Shown here: positions 47,280 to 59,800 of the stretch, in pieces
Numbering within the stretch: position 1 is the first letter of the stretch
Layout: each line of letters begins with the position of its first letter
NCBI RefSeq assembly: GCF_001522545.3
Contig: NC_031792.1
Coordinates: 1,199,500 to 1,263,499 of the forward strand
Origin: Parus major
Taxonomy: Eukaryota; Chordata; Aves; Passeriformes; Paridae
Direction: 5' to 3'
DNA length: 64,000 bases
Translations under genes and position numbers: made by a program
Notes under the pieces: generated by a model
What the model was told of the DNA's origin: nothing
Databases searched by the model: none
What the model saw: the letters and a program-made list of their open reading frames with translations, nothing else

Positions 47280-49735
47280 CGCCGGACGCGGCACGCGCGG
47301 CCATGCAAACGAAGGGCGGGGATATGCATATTAAGGAGGCGGGGCTTGAGTTGGTGTAGGCGGGGTTATGTAAACGAGCCAGCAATTTGGCGGGAAACCG
47401 GTAGGTCCGGCCCGCTGGCTCCCGGCTCAGAATCCCGGGATTATCCCGGGATATTTTTATGGAATAGAGCTCCGGCAGCACCGAGCTCACCCCGAGAGCC
47501 ATTCCCACCTTGTCCCCAGCCCAGAGCCCCGAGTTCCAACCCCGAACCTTCCGGGACACCTCCAGGGACGGGCGCTCCGCACCTCCCTGGGCAGCCCCCG
47601 CTAATTCCATCGGGAAATTCCTGCCCATGTCCAACCTGAAGTTTGTCCTGATCTTTATGCCAGGTTCAGATTGTTTTTCGATCTCCCTGAAAGGCTGTGG
47701 CTTTCCGGGTCTCTGCGAGGCGATGGAGGCTGTCGGCCACCGCAGGGAGCCAGAGCATCGCGGAGCTGCGCTGCCAGGGACTGACATTCCCGGGATTGCC
47801 ATTCCAGGGACTGCCATTCCCGGGATTGCCATTCCCGGGATTGCCATTCCAGGGACTGACATTCCAGGGATTGCCATTCCAGGGACTGACATTCCAGGGA
47901 TTGCCATTCCAGGGACTGACATTCCCGGGATTACCATTCCCGGGATTGCCATTCCAGGGACTGACATTCCCGGGATTGCCATTCCAGGGACTGACATTCC
48001 AGGGATTGCCATTCCAGGGACTGACATTCCCTGGATTGCCATTCCAGGGATTGCTATTCCCGAGATTTCCATTCCCGGGATTACCATTCCCGGGATTGCC
48101 ATTCCAGGGACTGACATTCCCGAGATTTCCATTCCCGGGATTGCCATTCCAGGGACTAACGTTCCCGGGATTGCCATTCCAGGGATTGCCATCCCCGGGA
48201 GCCGCACATTCCACAACCGGGGAGCACAAGGACGGGTCACCCCGGAGCTGCTGGGGGTGAAGTGGGACACCTCACTGGGAACCGACAGCCCGGCCACATC
48301 CATCTGCCTCCGCTTCCACATCCCACCCCATCGGCTGCGAGATGAATTCCCGAGTGCCAGAGGGGTGCTGAGCTCCACGGACAGCCAGAATCCCCCAGCC
48401 CTTCCACCCCCTTGGCTGTAGGACAGCCAGGATATCCCTTTTCCCCCTCAGCCAAAAGATTCCAGTCCCTCCCCTCACTGCCATCGGCTCTGCCTGCACC
48501 ACCCTCCATCCCAAAGGGGTTTTTTTTCCCCTCTAATGAAGCTTTTTCCACCTCAGTGTCCCATTAAAAACACCCACGAGGCCATAGCTGGGGCAGTGGG
48601 ATGCTCGGGAGTTTGGGGTTTGTTTGTTATCCCATAAAACCTGGGCAATAAATCCACACGGGGCAGCAAATGTGCAGGAGGGAGACACCTTTAGTCCCTG
48701 GGCACTTCCAAAAGCACTTGAAATGATGCTCTGAAGCTCATGCATGATATTCATACACTGATAGCTGATAAAAGGCCAGATAATTATGATTTCTAGAAGG
48801 GATGAGAGAAAGAGGCAGCACAAAAATCTCCCTCCAGCCCCCCAGCCCCTCTAGACTTACCCCAAACTCAGCCCGGGGGAAAAGGAGCCTCACTCAGCCA
48901 AGGTGACACTGCCAGTCGGGTGCCATGGCCTTAACAGAGGGAGAGACGAGGGAAAATTAAAATTAAATGGAAATTAAAAGGTCTGAGGGTTGAGAAAACG
49001 GCCAAAGAAACATCAAGATCTAACAAAGGATCTGTCAGTGGTTTTACCACTGAGCACAGCCCCAGCTCCAGGGGCAGGAAAATCCCTTTTCCCTTCTCTG
49101 GGAGAGGAGGGAGGAAGCCCTGAGCTCCTCCAGGTCCAAAGGGAGCAGCAGGAAGCAGGCAGGGCACAGGGACCGTGGGGACTGAGGCACCTCTGCACCC
49201 ACAAAGGGCAACCCCAAACCTCAAAGGGCAACCCCAGAGCCTCCCCTTCAACCCCAATCAGGGGCTTGGGCCAGTTGATGCTTCCCCACTTGAGAGCAGT
49301 TGGTGTTTTTTACATCAAATGGTTGGGGAGTGACTTTAAAATGGAAATTTCGGTGTGGAAATCAAGTCTGTTTTGCCAGAATCATGAAGACAACCCTCCC
49401 CTCCCCATAACCCCCAGAGCAAAAGTTGGGCATTTGGTCAATTTTTAGCTAGAATTTAGAAAAAAAGATCAAGATTTCAAAATGAATTAATTGAATAAAT
49501 TAATAACATTCAAAGCTCATTAAGTTCTGGCACCCAGGCAACAGAAAAGTGCCTTTTTTTTGGGGAAAAAAGCTCCACAGCAGCTGTGAAACTGCATTTT
49601 TGTGTTTGCTATCTCCAGGAAATAAGTAAATAAATACAGAGGGACAAAGAAATAAACTTTAAAGTGCTTTTAGTTGGGATGAGGCTAAAGAAGGGCAGAC
49701 TGCAGGCATCAGCTTTTTTTTTTTTTTTTTTTTTT
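47280..49735. other. Spacer between TTC12 and NCAM1
   Basis: Holds the TTC12 CpG-rich promoter side (a GC box GGAGGCGGGGCTTG near 47335 and an E2F-like TTTGGCGGGAAA near 47386) and then a 15-bp minisatellite. From about 48430 the sequence is unique but non-coding. Long open frames here come from the repeat. Confidence 0.6.
47774..48195. repeat. 15-bp minisatellite (GATTGCCATTCCAGG type)
   Basis: About 28 units of 15 bp alternating ATTCCAGGGACTGAC and ATTCCCGGGATTGCC. Because the unit is a multiple of three and lacks stops, several frames on both strands stay open, which mimics a Gly-Met-Ala-Ile-Pro protein. No splice or homology support for coding. Confidence 0.95.
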
Positions 49736-49740
49736 TAGTT

Positions 49741-49746
49741 TTTATT
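49741..49746 (-). promoter_or_regulatory. Candidate distal poly(A) signal of NCAM1
   Basis: AATAAA on the minus strand (TTCAAATAAAAAC), followed a few bases later by a run of about 24 A in the genome. It lies 4.1 kb past the NCAM1 stop. Another AATAAA near 51549 would give a shorter 2.3-kb UTR. Confidence 0.45.
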
Positions 49747-50109
49747 TGAACACAGTATTCTGACAGAATGCAAAGTCAAAATCCTCAGTTAGTATCAGTA
49801 TTTACACCAGTGAGAATGGGGATAAAGGTGGAGTCGATGTTTCACTCGGTAAAAAGATTTTTTGTTTTTTTCTTTTTTTAACAAGATAGAAGGCCCCCAA
49901 AAGTAGGGAATGCTGGGGAAGGATGGCCATGGAGGGGCTGAGAACAACTATCAAAACAGCCTGGTGGTGAAAAATGTGGGGTTTGAAGGCTCCATAGAAA
50001 AGTGTGGAGAGAAAACGCCACGCTGGAAGCTGACGGATGCACTATTGTCACCGGTACGAATGGTGCAGCACGAGATGGCACCGCTCCTGTGACACTGGGG
50101 ACGGGCACG

Positions 50110-50475
50110 GGGCAGTGCCACCGACCCTGGGGATGGACACAGAGCCACAGCAGTGCCACCAGCCCTGGGGATGGACACAGAGCCACAGCAGTGCCACCAA
50201 CCCCAGGGATGGACACAGAGCCACAGCAGTGCCACCAACCCCAGGGATGGACACACAGAGCCACAGCAGTGCCACCAGCCCCAGGGATGGGCACAGAGCC
50301 ACAGCAGTGCCACCAACCCCAGGGATGGACACAGAGCCACAGCAGTGCCACCAACCCTGGGGATGGACACACAGAGCCACAGCAGTGCCACCAACCCCAG
50401 GGATGGACACACAGAGCCACAGCAGTGCCACCAACCCCAGGGATGGGCACAGAGTCACAGCAGTGCCACCAGCCC
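50110..50475. repeat. Minisatellite of 37-41 bp (CCACAGCAGTGCCACCAACC type)
   Basis: About nine tandem units built on GGATGGACACAGAGCCACAG followed by CAGTGCCACCAACCCCAGG. All frames look partly open and Cys/Trp-rich or Gln/His-rich, an artefact of the repeat. Confidence 0.95.
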
Positions 50476-50695
50476 CACAGCAGCCCTGGCAGTGCCACCA
50501 GCCCCAGGTTGGTCCCTCCCCGAGGGGACACATCAAAGCTGTGAGGCTGCAGCTGGCTGTGAACGGGGCACTTGGAAATGGAATCACGATTTTTGGCTGT
50601 TCAGGGCGGTGCAGAGCCAGCACGGCTGTGGGGAGGGGTCACAAAGGAGCTCAGGCAGTGCTCAGGGTGTCCTTGTCCCTCGGAGTCCACCCCAA

Positions 50696-50750
50696 ACCAG
50701 AGCTCTGGGACAGAAGGGACCTTAAAGCCCAGCCCCAAAGTGCCACTGGG
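50696..50750 (-). mobile_element. CR1 remnant
   Basis: CTGGGACAGAAGGGACCTTAAAGCCCAGCC resembles the antisense CR1 3' end. Very short. Confidence 0.45.
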
Positions 50751-53700
50751 CTCTGAGCTCGTCACCTTTTGGGACAAACACTCCTGTCCGGGTGGGGCAG
50801 AGCCCCGGTTCCCACCTGGCGGGGTTTTGGGAATGGTGATGTGTTTCCTACCAGCTGCTCAGCTCTGGGGCTCGCAGCACAGCCAGGTGACAGAAGCAGC
50901 AGGACCAAAAGGGACAAACTGGGGTCACCCAGGGGCCGGCGGCACCGCTGCTGCCACCACTGCAGCCACAGTTTATGCTGTTTATGGACTCGTTTCTTTG
51001 GGGAAAAGAAAGGAATCCTCGGCACCGTGAGCCCAACGTCCCCAGGGCTCAGGGACACCGCTGGGACGGGTTTGGGTTTGACACCAGGCCTGGGAATCGG
51101 GCCCTGTCCTGCCCCAAAGCCACCCAGGACGGGCAGGGGAGCCTCAGCCTGCGCCTCCATCGCCCTCCCGCGCACCCCAGGAGCTGAGGAAAACAAAACG
51201 CAAGAAACCCCACACTCAGCAAATGACAAGACCATTGTTTCTCACAGCTGGAAATGGTGTGATGCCACTGGAACAGACTGCATATTCCCAAGGAATACAT
51301 GGATACAGCCTCCACACCCCCCTCATCCTTCTGGGAACGCCAGACTCAGCTCGGGTTGCTTTTCTCATTTAAAGGCTTCTGCTCTTTGTAAGAGTTGTTC
51401 TCTTTCTGGTTTTTCTTCTTTTGTTTTTTTCTTTTTCTTTTTTTTTTTTTTTAAATTATTTTAATTCCTGAATATTTTTTTTTTTCCTTTCTGTTTCTCA
51501 AATCTGAACTAGCGCTACACCTTCCACATCCAAACTATGTTGAAGCTTTTATTATTTCAATACTATGACAAAAAACACGGTTCACACTAAAATAGTCACG
51601 CACCCACAGTGCACAAGCTTGCAGATCTAAAGTAGAATTAAAAAAAAAAAAAAAAAAAAGAAAAAAAAAAGAAAAGGACAAATAAAATTAAAAAAAAAAA
51701 AGGAAATAAAACCCAAAACCCCAAGAGGAGGAACATCTCTATACAATGGGCTGGTCTCTCCCTACACTCCTCTGCCTTCCTTCTGCTCCTTTTCACCCCC
51801 AAATCTCAGTGTTGTTCCATGATTCCTGATAACAAATCCCATTAATCAGCTCTCCAACCCCAAATCTCAGTGCTGCTCCATGATTCCTGATGTTAAATCC
51901 CATTAATCCGTAATTTAAGCCAGGTCTCAGCCCTTGCCCAGCCCTGCAGGATGCCCAGGGATGTCCCTGGCACGGAATTCCAGCCCCTGCTCCTGATTCC
52001 AGGGGTTGTGTCCCACGGGAGCTCCCACGGGAGGGATCCAAGGATCTCCTGCTGGAGCTGCAGGAAGGGTCTGGAATCTGCCCAGCACCTTTTGGGGGAA
52101 CAAAAAGAAATCTTTGCTTTTAGGTTTGGTTTTCTTTTAGGATCAGAGGACATGGTATTTACTGAAGCTGGAGTTTACTGATATTGGAATTGACTGAAAT
52201 TGGAATTTATTGAAATTGGTATTTCCTGAAATTGAGATTTTCCTGAAATCGGTGTTTATTGAAGTTGGTATTTACTAAAACTGATATTTTCCAAAACTGG
52301 AAATTTGCTAAAATTGCAATTTGCTGAAATTGGTATTTTCTGCAACTGGAATTTTCTGCCATAATCAGGAGGGATCGATTTGGTCACACACCTGAGCCCA
52401 GACCAGCCCAAACTGTCCAACCTCCCTTGTGCTCCTCAGAGCCCCGGGAGGCTTCCGTGAAGGAAAGGGGAGAATGTCCTAAAAAAGCAGAGATGATATT
52501 TCTCTTATGCAGTCAGGCCCAGGTCCAGCAAGGGACTTCAAACTAAATTTAAGCACAGAAGGATTTTCTCCAGCAATCCCCTCACCCCAAGCAGGTTTGG
52601 GGATTGCTGGATAAAGCCCTTGAGTGGTGGCAAGTGGTTTCAACACCCCCACCCCCCAAAAAAAACCCCAAACCAAACCCCAGCATCGCTTTTCTTCTTA
52701 CTCCAGTAAGAAATAATAATAATAATAATAACAATAATAATAATAATAACAATAATTAAGAAAAGAGAAAAGGGGAAACGACTACTGTAAACATCCATGG
52801 TTGAAAATGTCTCCCTTTGCAAAGCAAGCATGCTGCTACCCTAGTGTCTACAGGACTGGATTGACTGAAAAACCAAAAAAAAACACCAAAAAAAAAAAGA
52901 AAAAGAAAAAAAAAAAAGGCAGCTATTTTACACATCCATTTCAACACAACGAAAGTTTAAAAAATATCTGTCAATTGTAAACACTGGAAAGAACCAAAGT
53001 TGGCAAAACAAAAAGAAAATAAAAAGAAATAAAATTGAACGTAAAATTGAAAAAGAAATGTAAGAGTCTGAATACTGCAAATTGAAATACATCCCCCAAA
53101 GCTGCAATTTTGGCATTCTTCCTAAAAAACAGATAATAATCAACCCCAAATAAAGGTCTAACGTGGCGAGCAGGATTCAGTCACAAAGAGCTCGAGACAC
53201 TTTGCATACTGACCAGATACAAGGTGAACAGAAATTATAACTTATTTATGAGGCTTTACATATTTCAAACTCGACTGAAAAGTATAAAAATAAATTGTGG
53301 ACTTTGTTCTTTAAGCACCAGCCGTGCCCAGCAGCACAGTGGTTATCTCTGCTATACTAACAAAGGAAACAACAGGGTCTCTTTTCTTTTTTTCTTTTTT
53401 TTTTTTTGTCTTTTTTTTGTGGTTTTTTTTTGTGTCTAGGACTACCTTGATTTTGAGTTTCCCAACCACACTGCAACCAGCATTGCAATGTCTGTTTGTT
53501 TGAATATTGAATATACACAGGGCCAGCAGGGCCCTGATTTGGTGATGGGTTTAACCCTGTTTTTAACATGTTTTACTTTTTAAAAGCAAGTGCACAACAA
53601 ATAGAACCTGTCTAGGAATCTCAACAAAACCAAAAAACAGAAATCAAAACCAAAAAAAGAGAAGAAGAGAAAAAACAAAACAAAAAAAAAAAAAAAGGAA

Positions 53701-53865
53701 AAAAGAGACATTCCCTCCCTCCCCCCGTTTATGCATTTTTCTGGTTGGTTTGTTTGTTTTTCTTTTTTAAAAAAAGGCAACAGACACTAGAGGAATGAGA
53801 TGGGTGTGTGGGTTGTGATTTCAATGCTCGGTGAAGGTTTCTGCCGTCCCCTCTGCCGGTGCTGA

Positions 53866-56800
53866 TCATGCTTTGCTCTCGTTCTCGTTTGTTTGTGTGG
53901 CTTCGTTGGGCACCGTCTTCACTTCTGCTGGGGGGCTCTTCCTGTCCTGCACGGCGCCTTTGTCCTCTGCTGGCATTTTCCTGGGGAGAAGCACCAGAGG
54001 GACAGAGTTTAGAGGCACAGAAACACGGGCTGGGCTCAGTTAGCCACGGGGGAGGAGTGAATTAAGAGTTTGTGTGGGTACAACTCGCTTTGGGAGAGCA
54101 AAACCAGCATTTGGAATAAGGAAAACCGAGCTCAGCTCCTCCGCCCTGGCTCATTCAGTTCTAGATTAATCAATTTTTGGCTTTTCCTGCCCTGGCTTTG
54201 CTCAGGGCCCAGCTGCAGGGCTGCAAAAAGGAGCAGCAAGGAAACCTCACACAGCTGCAGAAGGACTTGGCTTTAGCACCCAACTCCCTGATAATTTAGC
54301 AGCAATCCCGTTTTTTGTGCTCCTACGGACAGCCAGGCCTGAAATCCCCAGGATCCCAGAGAAAGGGGAGCACAGAGGACAGGAATTCTGTCCCAGACAT
54401 TTTCACAAGCGTGAGGGAGGTGACAAGTGCCAGCCCAGGCAGAGCCCAACATCAGCAGCACAGCTGGGACCCTCCCCCAGCCCCCAGCTGCTGTTTTCTC
54501 TCTCCTGCCCGGCTCGGGGTGCTCCCCCCTCTCTCAGCCAGGCTCCTGCCAGCCTGGGGACAGCTCCAGAGGTTCCAGAGCTGGCACCCTGGCACTGCTT
54601 GTGCCCAGCCTGGCCCCCAGCGAGCCCCGAGGCTGCTCTGGCCTGTGAGAGATGGGATCTGGGGATCCAGAACCTCCTTACACCAAACACTATTTACACC
54701 AAACTGGACTATTTCTGCTCTTCTTTAGCAAAGAATAACCCAGGATAGACAAAGCTGCCCAAAAGCCTGGAGAACAACACATTTCTGATAAACTCCCAGC
54801 TTCCTTTCCTCTGCCTCCCTGGCACAGCCCATTCCTGCTCTCCTCCTGGCACCTTCCAACACCCCGTGGGCTCTGGGGTGAGGTAGCTGGCTAAGGAAAC
54901 AGCGAGGTCAGTCAAGAGAACACCCAACAGAGGACACAGCACGAGCACCAGGGCACGAGGGACACAGCACACAACCAACACAAGAGTAAAGCTGGCCGTA
55001 CTCGGTCTTTGCGGGGGCAGAGCCATCTGCAGCGGCAGCAGCAGGCTCGGGGGCTTGCCCACCAGCCCCGCTGGCAGCAGGAGGAGAAGCAGTGCCAAGA
55101 GCTGCAAAAACATCCTTTGCAAGGTCAATGTCTGGTGGCTTGAAGGTCCCTTCGTCCATTTTAAAGTCCTCGTTCTGCGAGGGGTTGGCGGCGCTGCCCG
55201 AGGCAGCCTCGCTCTTCACGCTGCTCGGGTTCTTGGGGGTCTCTGCCGGGCTCTTGGCGGCGCTGGGCTGCACAGGCTCCTTCTCGGGGCTCTTGGCCAC
55301 CTCCTGCTTGGGCTCCGAGGGAGCCGGAGGGCTGCTGAGGTTGGCAGGGCCGGGGGCGGCCGGCTTGTTCCCGGCTTTGGCGGCGTCGGCCGCGGCGGCG
55401 CTGGGGCTGAGCACGGCCTGCCCCGGCAGGACACTTGAAGATAAATTACTGGTGGCCGGAGCAGAGCTGGGGGGATCGCTGAGATCAACAAGAGGGGCCA
55501 CTTTGGGGGCGGAGGAGGGCGGCGGTGACGACGCCGGGGCCGCGCCTTTGGCCGGGGTGGCCTGGGCGGGGGCGGCGGCGCTGGCGTCGGGAGCGGCCGC
55601 GGCCGGAGGGGCAATGCTGGAGGTGAGCGTGGTGGTCTCGCTGGTGGGGCTGTTCTGGGCCGTGGCAAAGGTTTCAGTGATAGTGTCAGAGTTAGTGGTG
55701 CCCGTGGTGACAGAAGGCAGCATGTCCTCCACGGTGGCCGCGGTGTCGGCGGGGTGCCTGCGAGGGGACACGGGGACCAGAGAGAGAGAGAGGGAGAGAG
55801 GGAAAGAGAGAGAGAGAAAGAGAGAGACAATGAAGGCCCGAAGTGACAGCGGGGAGAGGGGCAGAGAGGGAGAGTGAGGACAGCACACACACATGACATG
55901 GAGAGGGACTCAGGAGCAGAGATTGCAGAGGTCAGACATGCAAAGGGAGCGAGGCTGGGATGGCTCAGGATAATCAGGAAGAGCAAAAAAGCCAAGAGGA
56001 CGTGACCTGCAGGAATGGCTCGTTTATGTGGGCTGAGGGATCCTGTCTGCTTGCAGAGACTCTTCTCACCTAAATCTCCTCTCAGCCTCTCGGTCCTGAC
56101 CTCTGCAGGCAGCTCTGTGCCCTGTGCCACCTGCCACCAACACAGCACGGTGCCATCGTGCACCCTGGATCCAGCCCCTCACTGTCCTGTCCTGTCCTGC
56201 TGCTGCAGGTCTGTCTGAAGGCCTGCAGAGCCCCAGCAAACCCCAGTTCCTGCTCTCACATCACATTACCGCAGACTCGGGCCCCAGCTCAGCTCAGCTC
56301 TCCCCTGGAATGCTCAGCCTGGCCGTGACTCCACCTGCAGGGCCCAGCTCCTGGGGAGGATCTCTCCCAGCTCTCACCCAGCACTGCTGGGACGGGGCTC
56401 GCTGCCAGCTGGGGCCGATTTTGCTCTGGATCCTTCACAGTGCCCCTGGACAGAGCTGGATCTCCACACTGGACAGACCGGCAGAGCCCTTCAGGAACCT
56501 CTGCTTCCTTCCCCTTTCCCTTCCAATGCTGGAAGCAGCAACCACTGAAGCTTGAGAGGAGGCACTTCCTCACTGGCACGTGGAGATTTTACCTTTCTTC
56601 CTCTCTTCCTGCCCTAACTCGCGTTCCTGAGGGATTAGGGCAGCTGAGGGCAATGCAGTGACCCTGTGCTAGGGCTGCCTAAGGCCACATACTCTGGCTC
56701 TGTCAGCGGGGTGGTCTCGTTGGGCTCCGTGTGCTTCCCCCCGTCGTGGTTGGGGGTCCTCTCCTCCTCCGTCCGCACCTCCACGATGGGCTCCTTGGAC

Positions 56801-59800
56801 TCATCCTTCCTGTAACGAGGGAAGGGCAGTGAAGGCTCCTCCTGCAAAGACAGCCTGCAAACGGCCACGGGGAGACACGGCCACGGGGAGAGCGGGGACA
56901 GCTCCCTGCGGCCACTGCTCCTTCCAGGCACTCCCTGGATGTCCAGCACAGGGTGTCCAGCACTGGGATGACTGGGATGTCCAGCACTGGGATGTCCAGC
57001 ACTGGGATGACTGGAATGACTGGGATNNNNNNNNNNNNNNNNNNNNNNNNNNNNNNNNNNNNNNNNNNNNNNNNNNNNNNNNNNNNNNNNNNNNNNNNNN
57101 NNNNNNNNNNNNNNNNNNNNNNNNNNNNNNNNNNNNNNNNNNNNNNNNNNNNNNNNNNNNNNNNNNNNNNNNNNNNNNNNNNNNNNNNNNNNNNNNNNNN
57201 NNNNNNNNNNNNNNNNNNNNNNNNNNNNNNNNNNNNNNNNNNNNACTGGGATGTCCAGCACTGGGATGACTGGGATGACTGGGATGTCCAGCACTGGGAT
57301 GTCCAGCACTGGGATGTCCAGCACCTATTTGATGGCTACCAACAGGAACGAGACAAAAAGCCAGAGGAACAACTCCAGAACCTTCCTGCAGGCCCCAAGC
57401 AAACCCCAGCCCCTCCCCAGGGAGATGAGGGACCCCCGCTCCCCGAGGCAGCTGCTGTCCTGCCAGGTGGGCACACAGGGAGGCATTTGGGGGCAGTACT
57501 CACGAGAAGGCCGCCTTCCCCTCCTCCATGTCCTTGCCCTTGGCCCCGGGGCCGGATTTGCCGCACAGGTTGACGGCGATGCACATGAGCAGCCCGCACT
57601 TGTTCAGGAAGTAGCAGGTGACATCCACGGCCACCAGCAGCGCCACGAAGACCACCACGAGGATGCCAATGATGGCAGCAGTGCCCAGCCCCGAGGCAGG
57701 GCTAGTGCTGGCTTCAGAGACCACGGGAGAGAAGAAGAGAAGGCGTTCGGGTTAACATTTGAGGTTCCAGGGCTCAGATTTGGCTTAAGTTGTTTTTTTT
57801 TGGGAAGTCCACCCTCTGTCAGCCCTGTGCCATAACCAGTGCTTTACCCTGCCTGAAAGGATGGACCTGAGGGGGCTCTTCCCATCCCTGGGAAGCAAAC
57901 AGCAGAATCTCCTCCTGCTTCCCTCCACCTCCTCCTCCTCAAGAGGAAGGCCCAGAGTGGCTCTGGCACTGCCCAACCCTGGCCCAAGGAGCGGTGGAAG
58001 CAAAGCCCAGACTCTGCAGCAGGATTTTTCCTGGTGGGATACAAATCACTGGGTGACAGTGGTGGGAACTGGGTTAAACCCTTCCCAGGGGCTCAGGTGA
58101 GACCCAGCTCTCCAGAACCTGCTCGTGGCCCCCCAGCCCCTCACTGTCCCAGCCCCTGGAGCCCCAAACCCTTGGAATCTTTGCTCTGCAGACCCCCCAG
58201 CAGAGCCCCTCCATCCCCTCAGCCCCATTTATGAGGACAGGTGGAAAGAGCCTTCCCAGGGCTCCAGACAGAGCCACCCCCTCTGCCACACATTTGAGAA
58301 CAAACAGAGAGGAGTTGCTCTGTTTTGTGACCCCGAGGTGGACCAAGGAATGCAGATTCCAGCAGGACAAGTAGAGAGAACCCCTGTGAGGCACCTGACC
58401 AACACCGGCATCACAGGTCCAGCCCTGGGCAGCAGAACATCGTCCCACAGCCCAGCCCCTGCCAGCAAGCTGAATAAAGACATGAATTAACCCCCCTCTG
58501 ATGCCTGCAGGGAGTGAGGAGGACGTGGATTTTCCCTCTTCTGATGTGTTTGTGCTCCTGCAGCTGTCACCCCTCCCAGGCAGGATCCCGGGATCAGACA
58601 CCCCTGGGTGCCTCCAGAGCTGGAATTTTCCCCTTTTGGGAAATTCCACTCACAGCAGGGTGCTGCTCTTTGCCTCCTCTCCCCTCCCCAGCTTTTCCAG
58701 GAGCTGTCACCCCCCCAGATTCCTGTTCTGACAGGCACAGACCCCTCTGCTCCCCATCGAGCTCCCCTCCAGCCCTGCCCTGCTCCTCTGCCCTGGCAGG
58801 AGGATGATGGAGCTGGGGAGAACCAGGGCAAGCCTGCAGAGGAATGTCCCTGTTTTTGTGCTATTCTGGGATTTTACACCTCAGACAACGAAACTGGGCC
58901 GAGGTAATTGCCTGCAATTTGGGTTTCTAGGCTGGTAAGAGAGCCCTGCAATTTGCAGCAACTTTTGAACCTTTTCCATTATTAGCTGTGGTTTCATAAA
59001 TCCCAATTCATGGTGTGAACTGATATTCCAAACCTTCCAGGGACTGGCAGTAAGGAAACAATATAAAAATCCTCCACAACCCCATGAACTTGGGAGGCTC
59101 TTGGTGCTGCCTTTCTTTTTCCTTGTAAAGGGATTTTGCTGTTCCTATAAAATGCAGGAACCACAGTGGAGATTATTCTTTTCACAGACTGTCCCATCTG
59201 ATTAAATTAAATTGGTCTACAAATACTTTCAAGAACCATTCCCCTCCATCCTGTAGCTGGATTTATGTTGTATTTAATGAAACTAATACTTAAGACATCC
59301 CTGAAGGGTTTTCTGGGACCTAAACCAACCCTGTGTACAAAAGAAATGTATAAATAAATGGGCTGTGGAGCAGCTGCTCCCACTGTGTGTATGAAATAAA
59401 TGTAATAAACTGATGTTGGACATTTCTGACCTGATCCACGTCCAACCCTTTTGCCATTCTCAGGACTAAGAGGAACAACATTTCCCCCAGTTAAATAAGG
59501 AAACACAAACCATTAAAGAACTTCTGGAGTCCTTAATTCTAAAGAAGTGAAGAATTTATTAATTACAAATTACGTCTTTCCAACGGAAAACGAGCTTCCT
59601 GCAAGACTGGCTTTTCTAATCCCCCTCTTTTTACAGTGCACAGGAAAATCAGCCAGCAGTTTTAGTTTCTGTACAAAAACTGCCCTGGCAGAGAGAGCTC
59701 AGCTGTGTCTTCCCAGAGGGGTCTCAGCTACACAATGTCCAGGCACAGGCAAAGAGACAAAAAGGATGGAGAGGAGCAGGAGGGACTCCAGGCATTTCAA

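Larger units (their letters stand above)
49741..53865 (-). other. NCAM1: NCAM1 3' untranslated region (distal end uncertain)
   Basis: Long non-coding region after the stop at 53866, rich in A/T homopolymers (near 53390, 52890, 51640 and 51440). It includes degenerate TGAAATTGGAATTT repeats (about 52150-52360), a duplicated 59-bp block (51799-51908) and an (AAT)n tract near 52709-52755. Long 3'UTRs are typical of NCAM1. If the proximal signal near 51549 is used, the minisatellite at 50110-50475 is outside the transcript. Confidence 0.5.

Noticed and set aside
47269..48421. Long open frames of 369 codons (-) and 303 codons (+)
   Set aside because: Both are produced by the 15-bp tandem repeat and extend only slightly beyond it; no splice sites or homology.
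49878..50756. Several 150-240-codon open frames, Cys/Trp- or Gln-rich
   Set aside because: Artefact of the 37-41-bp minisatellite, open on both strands.
55092..55877. A 261-codon open frame on the + strand
   Set aside because: Antisense of the Ala/Pro-rich NCAM-180 exon.
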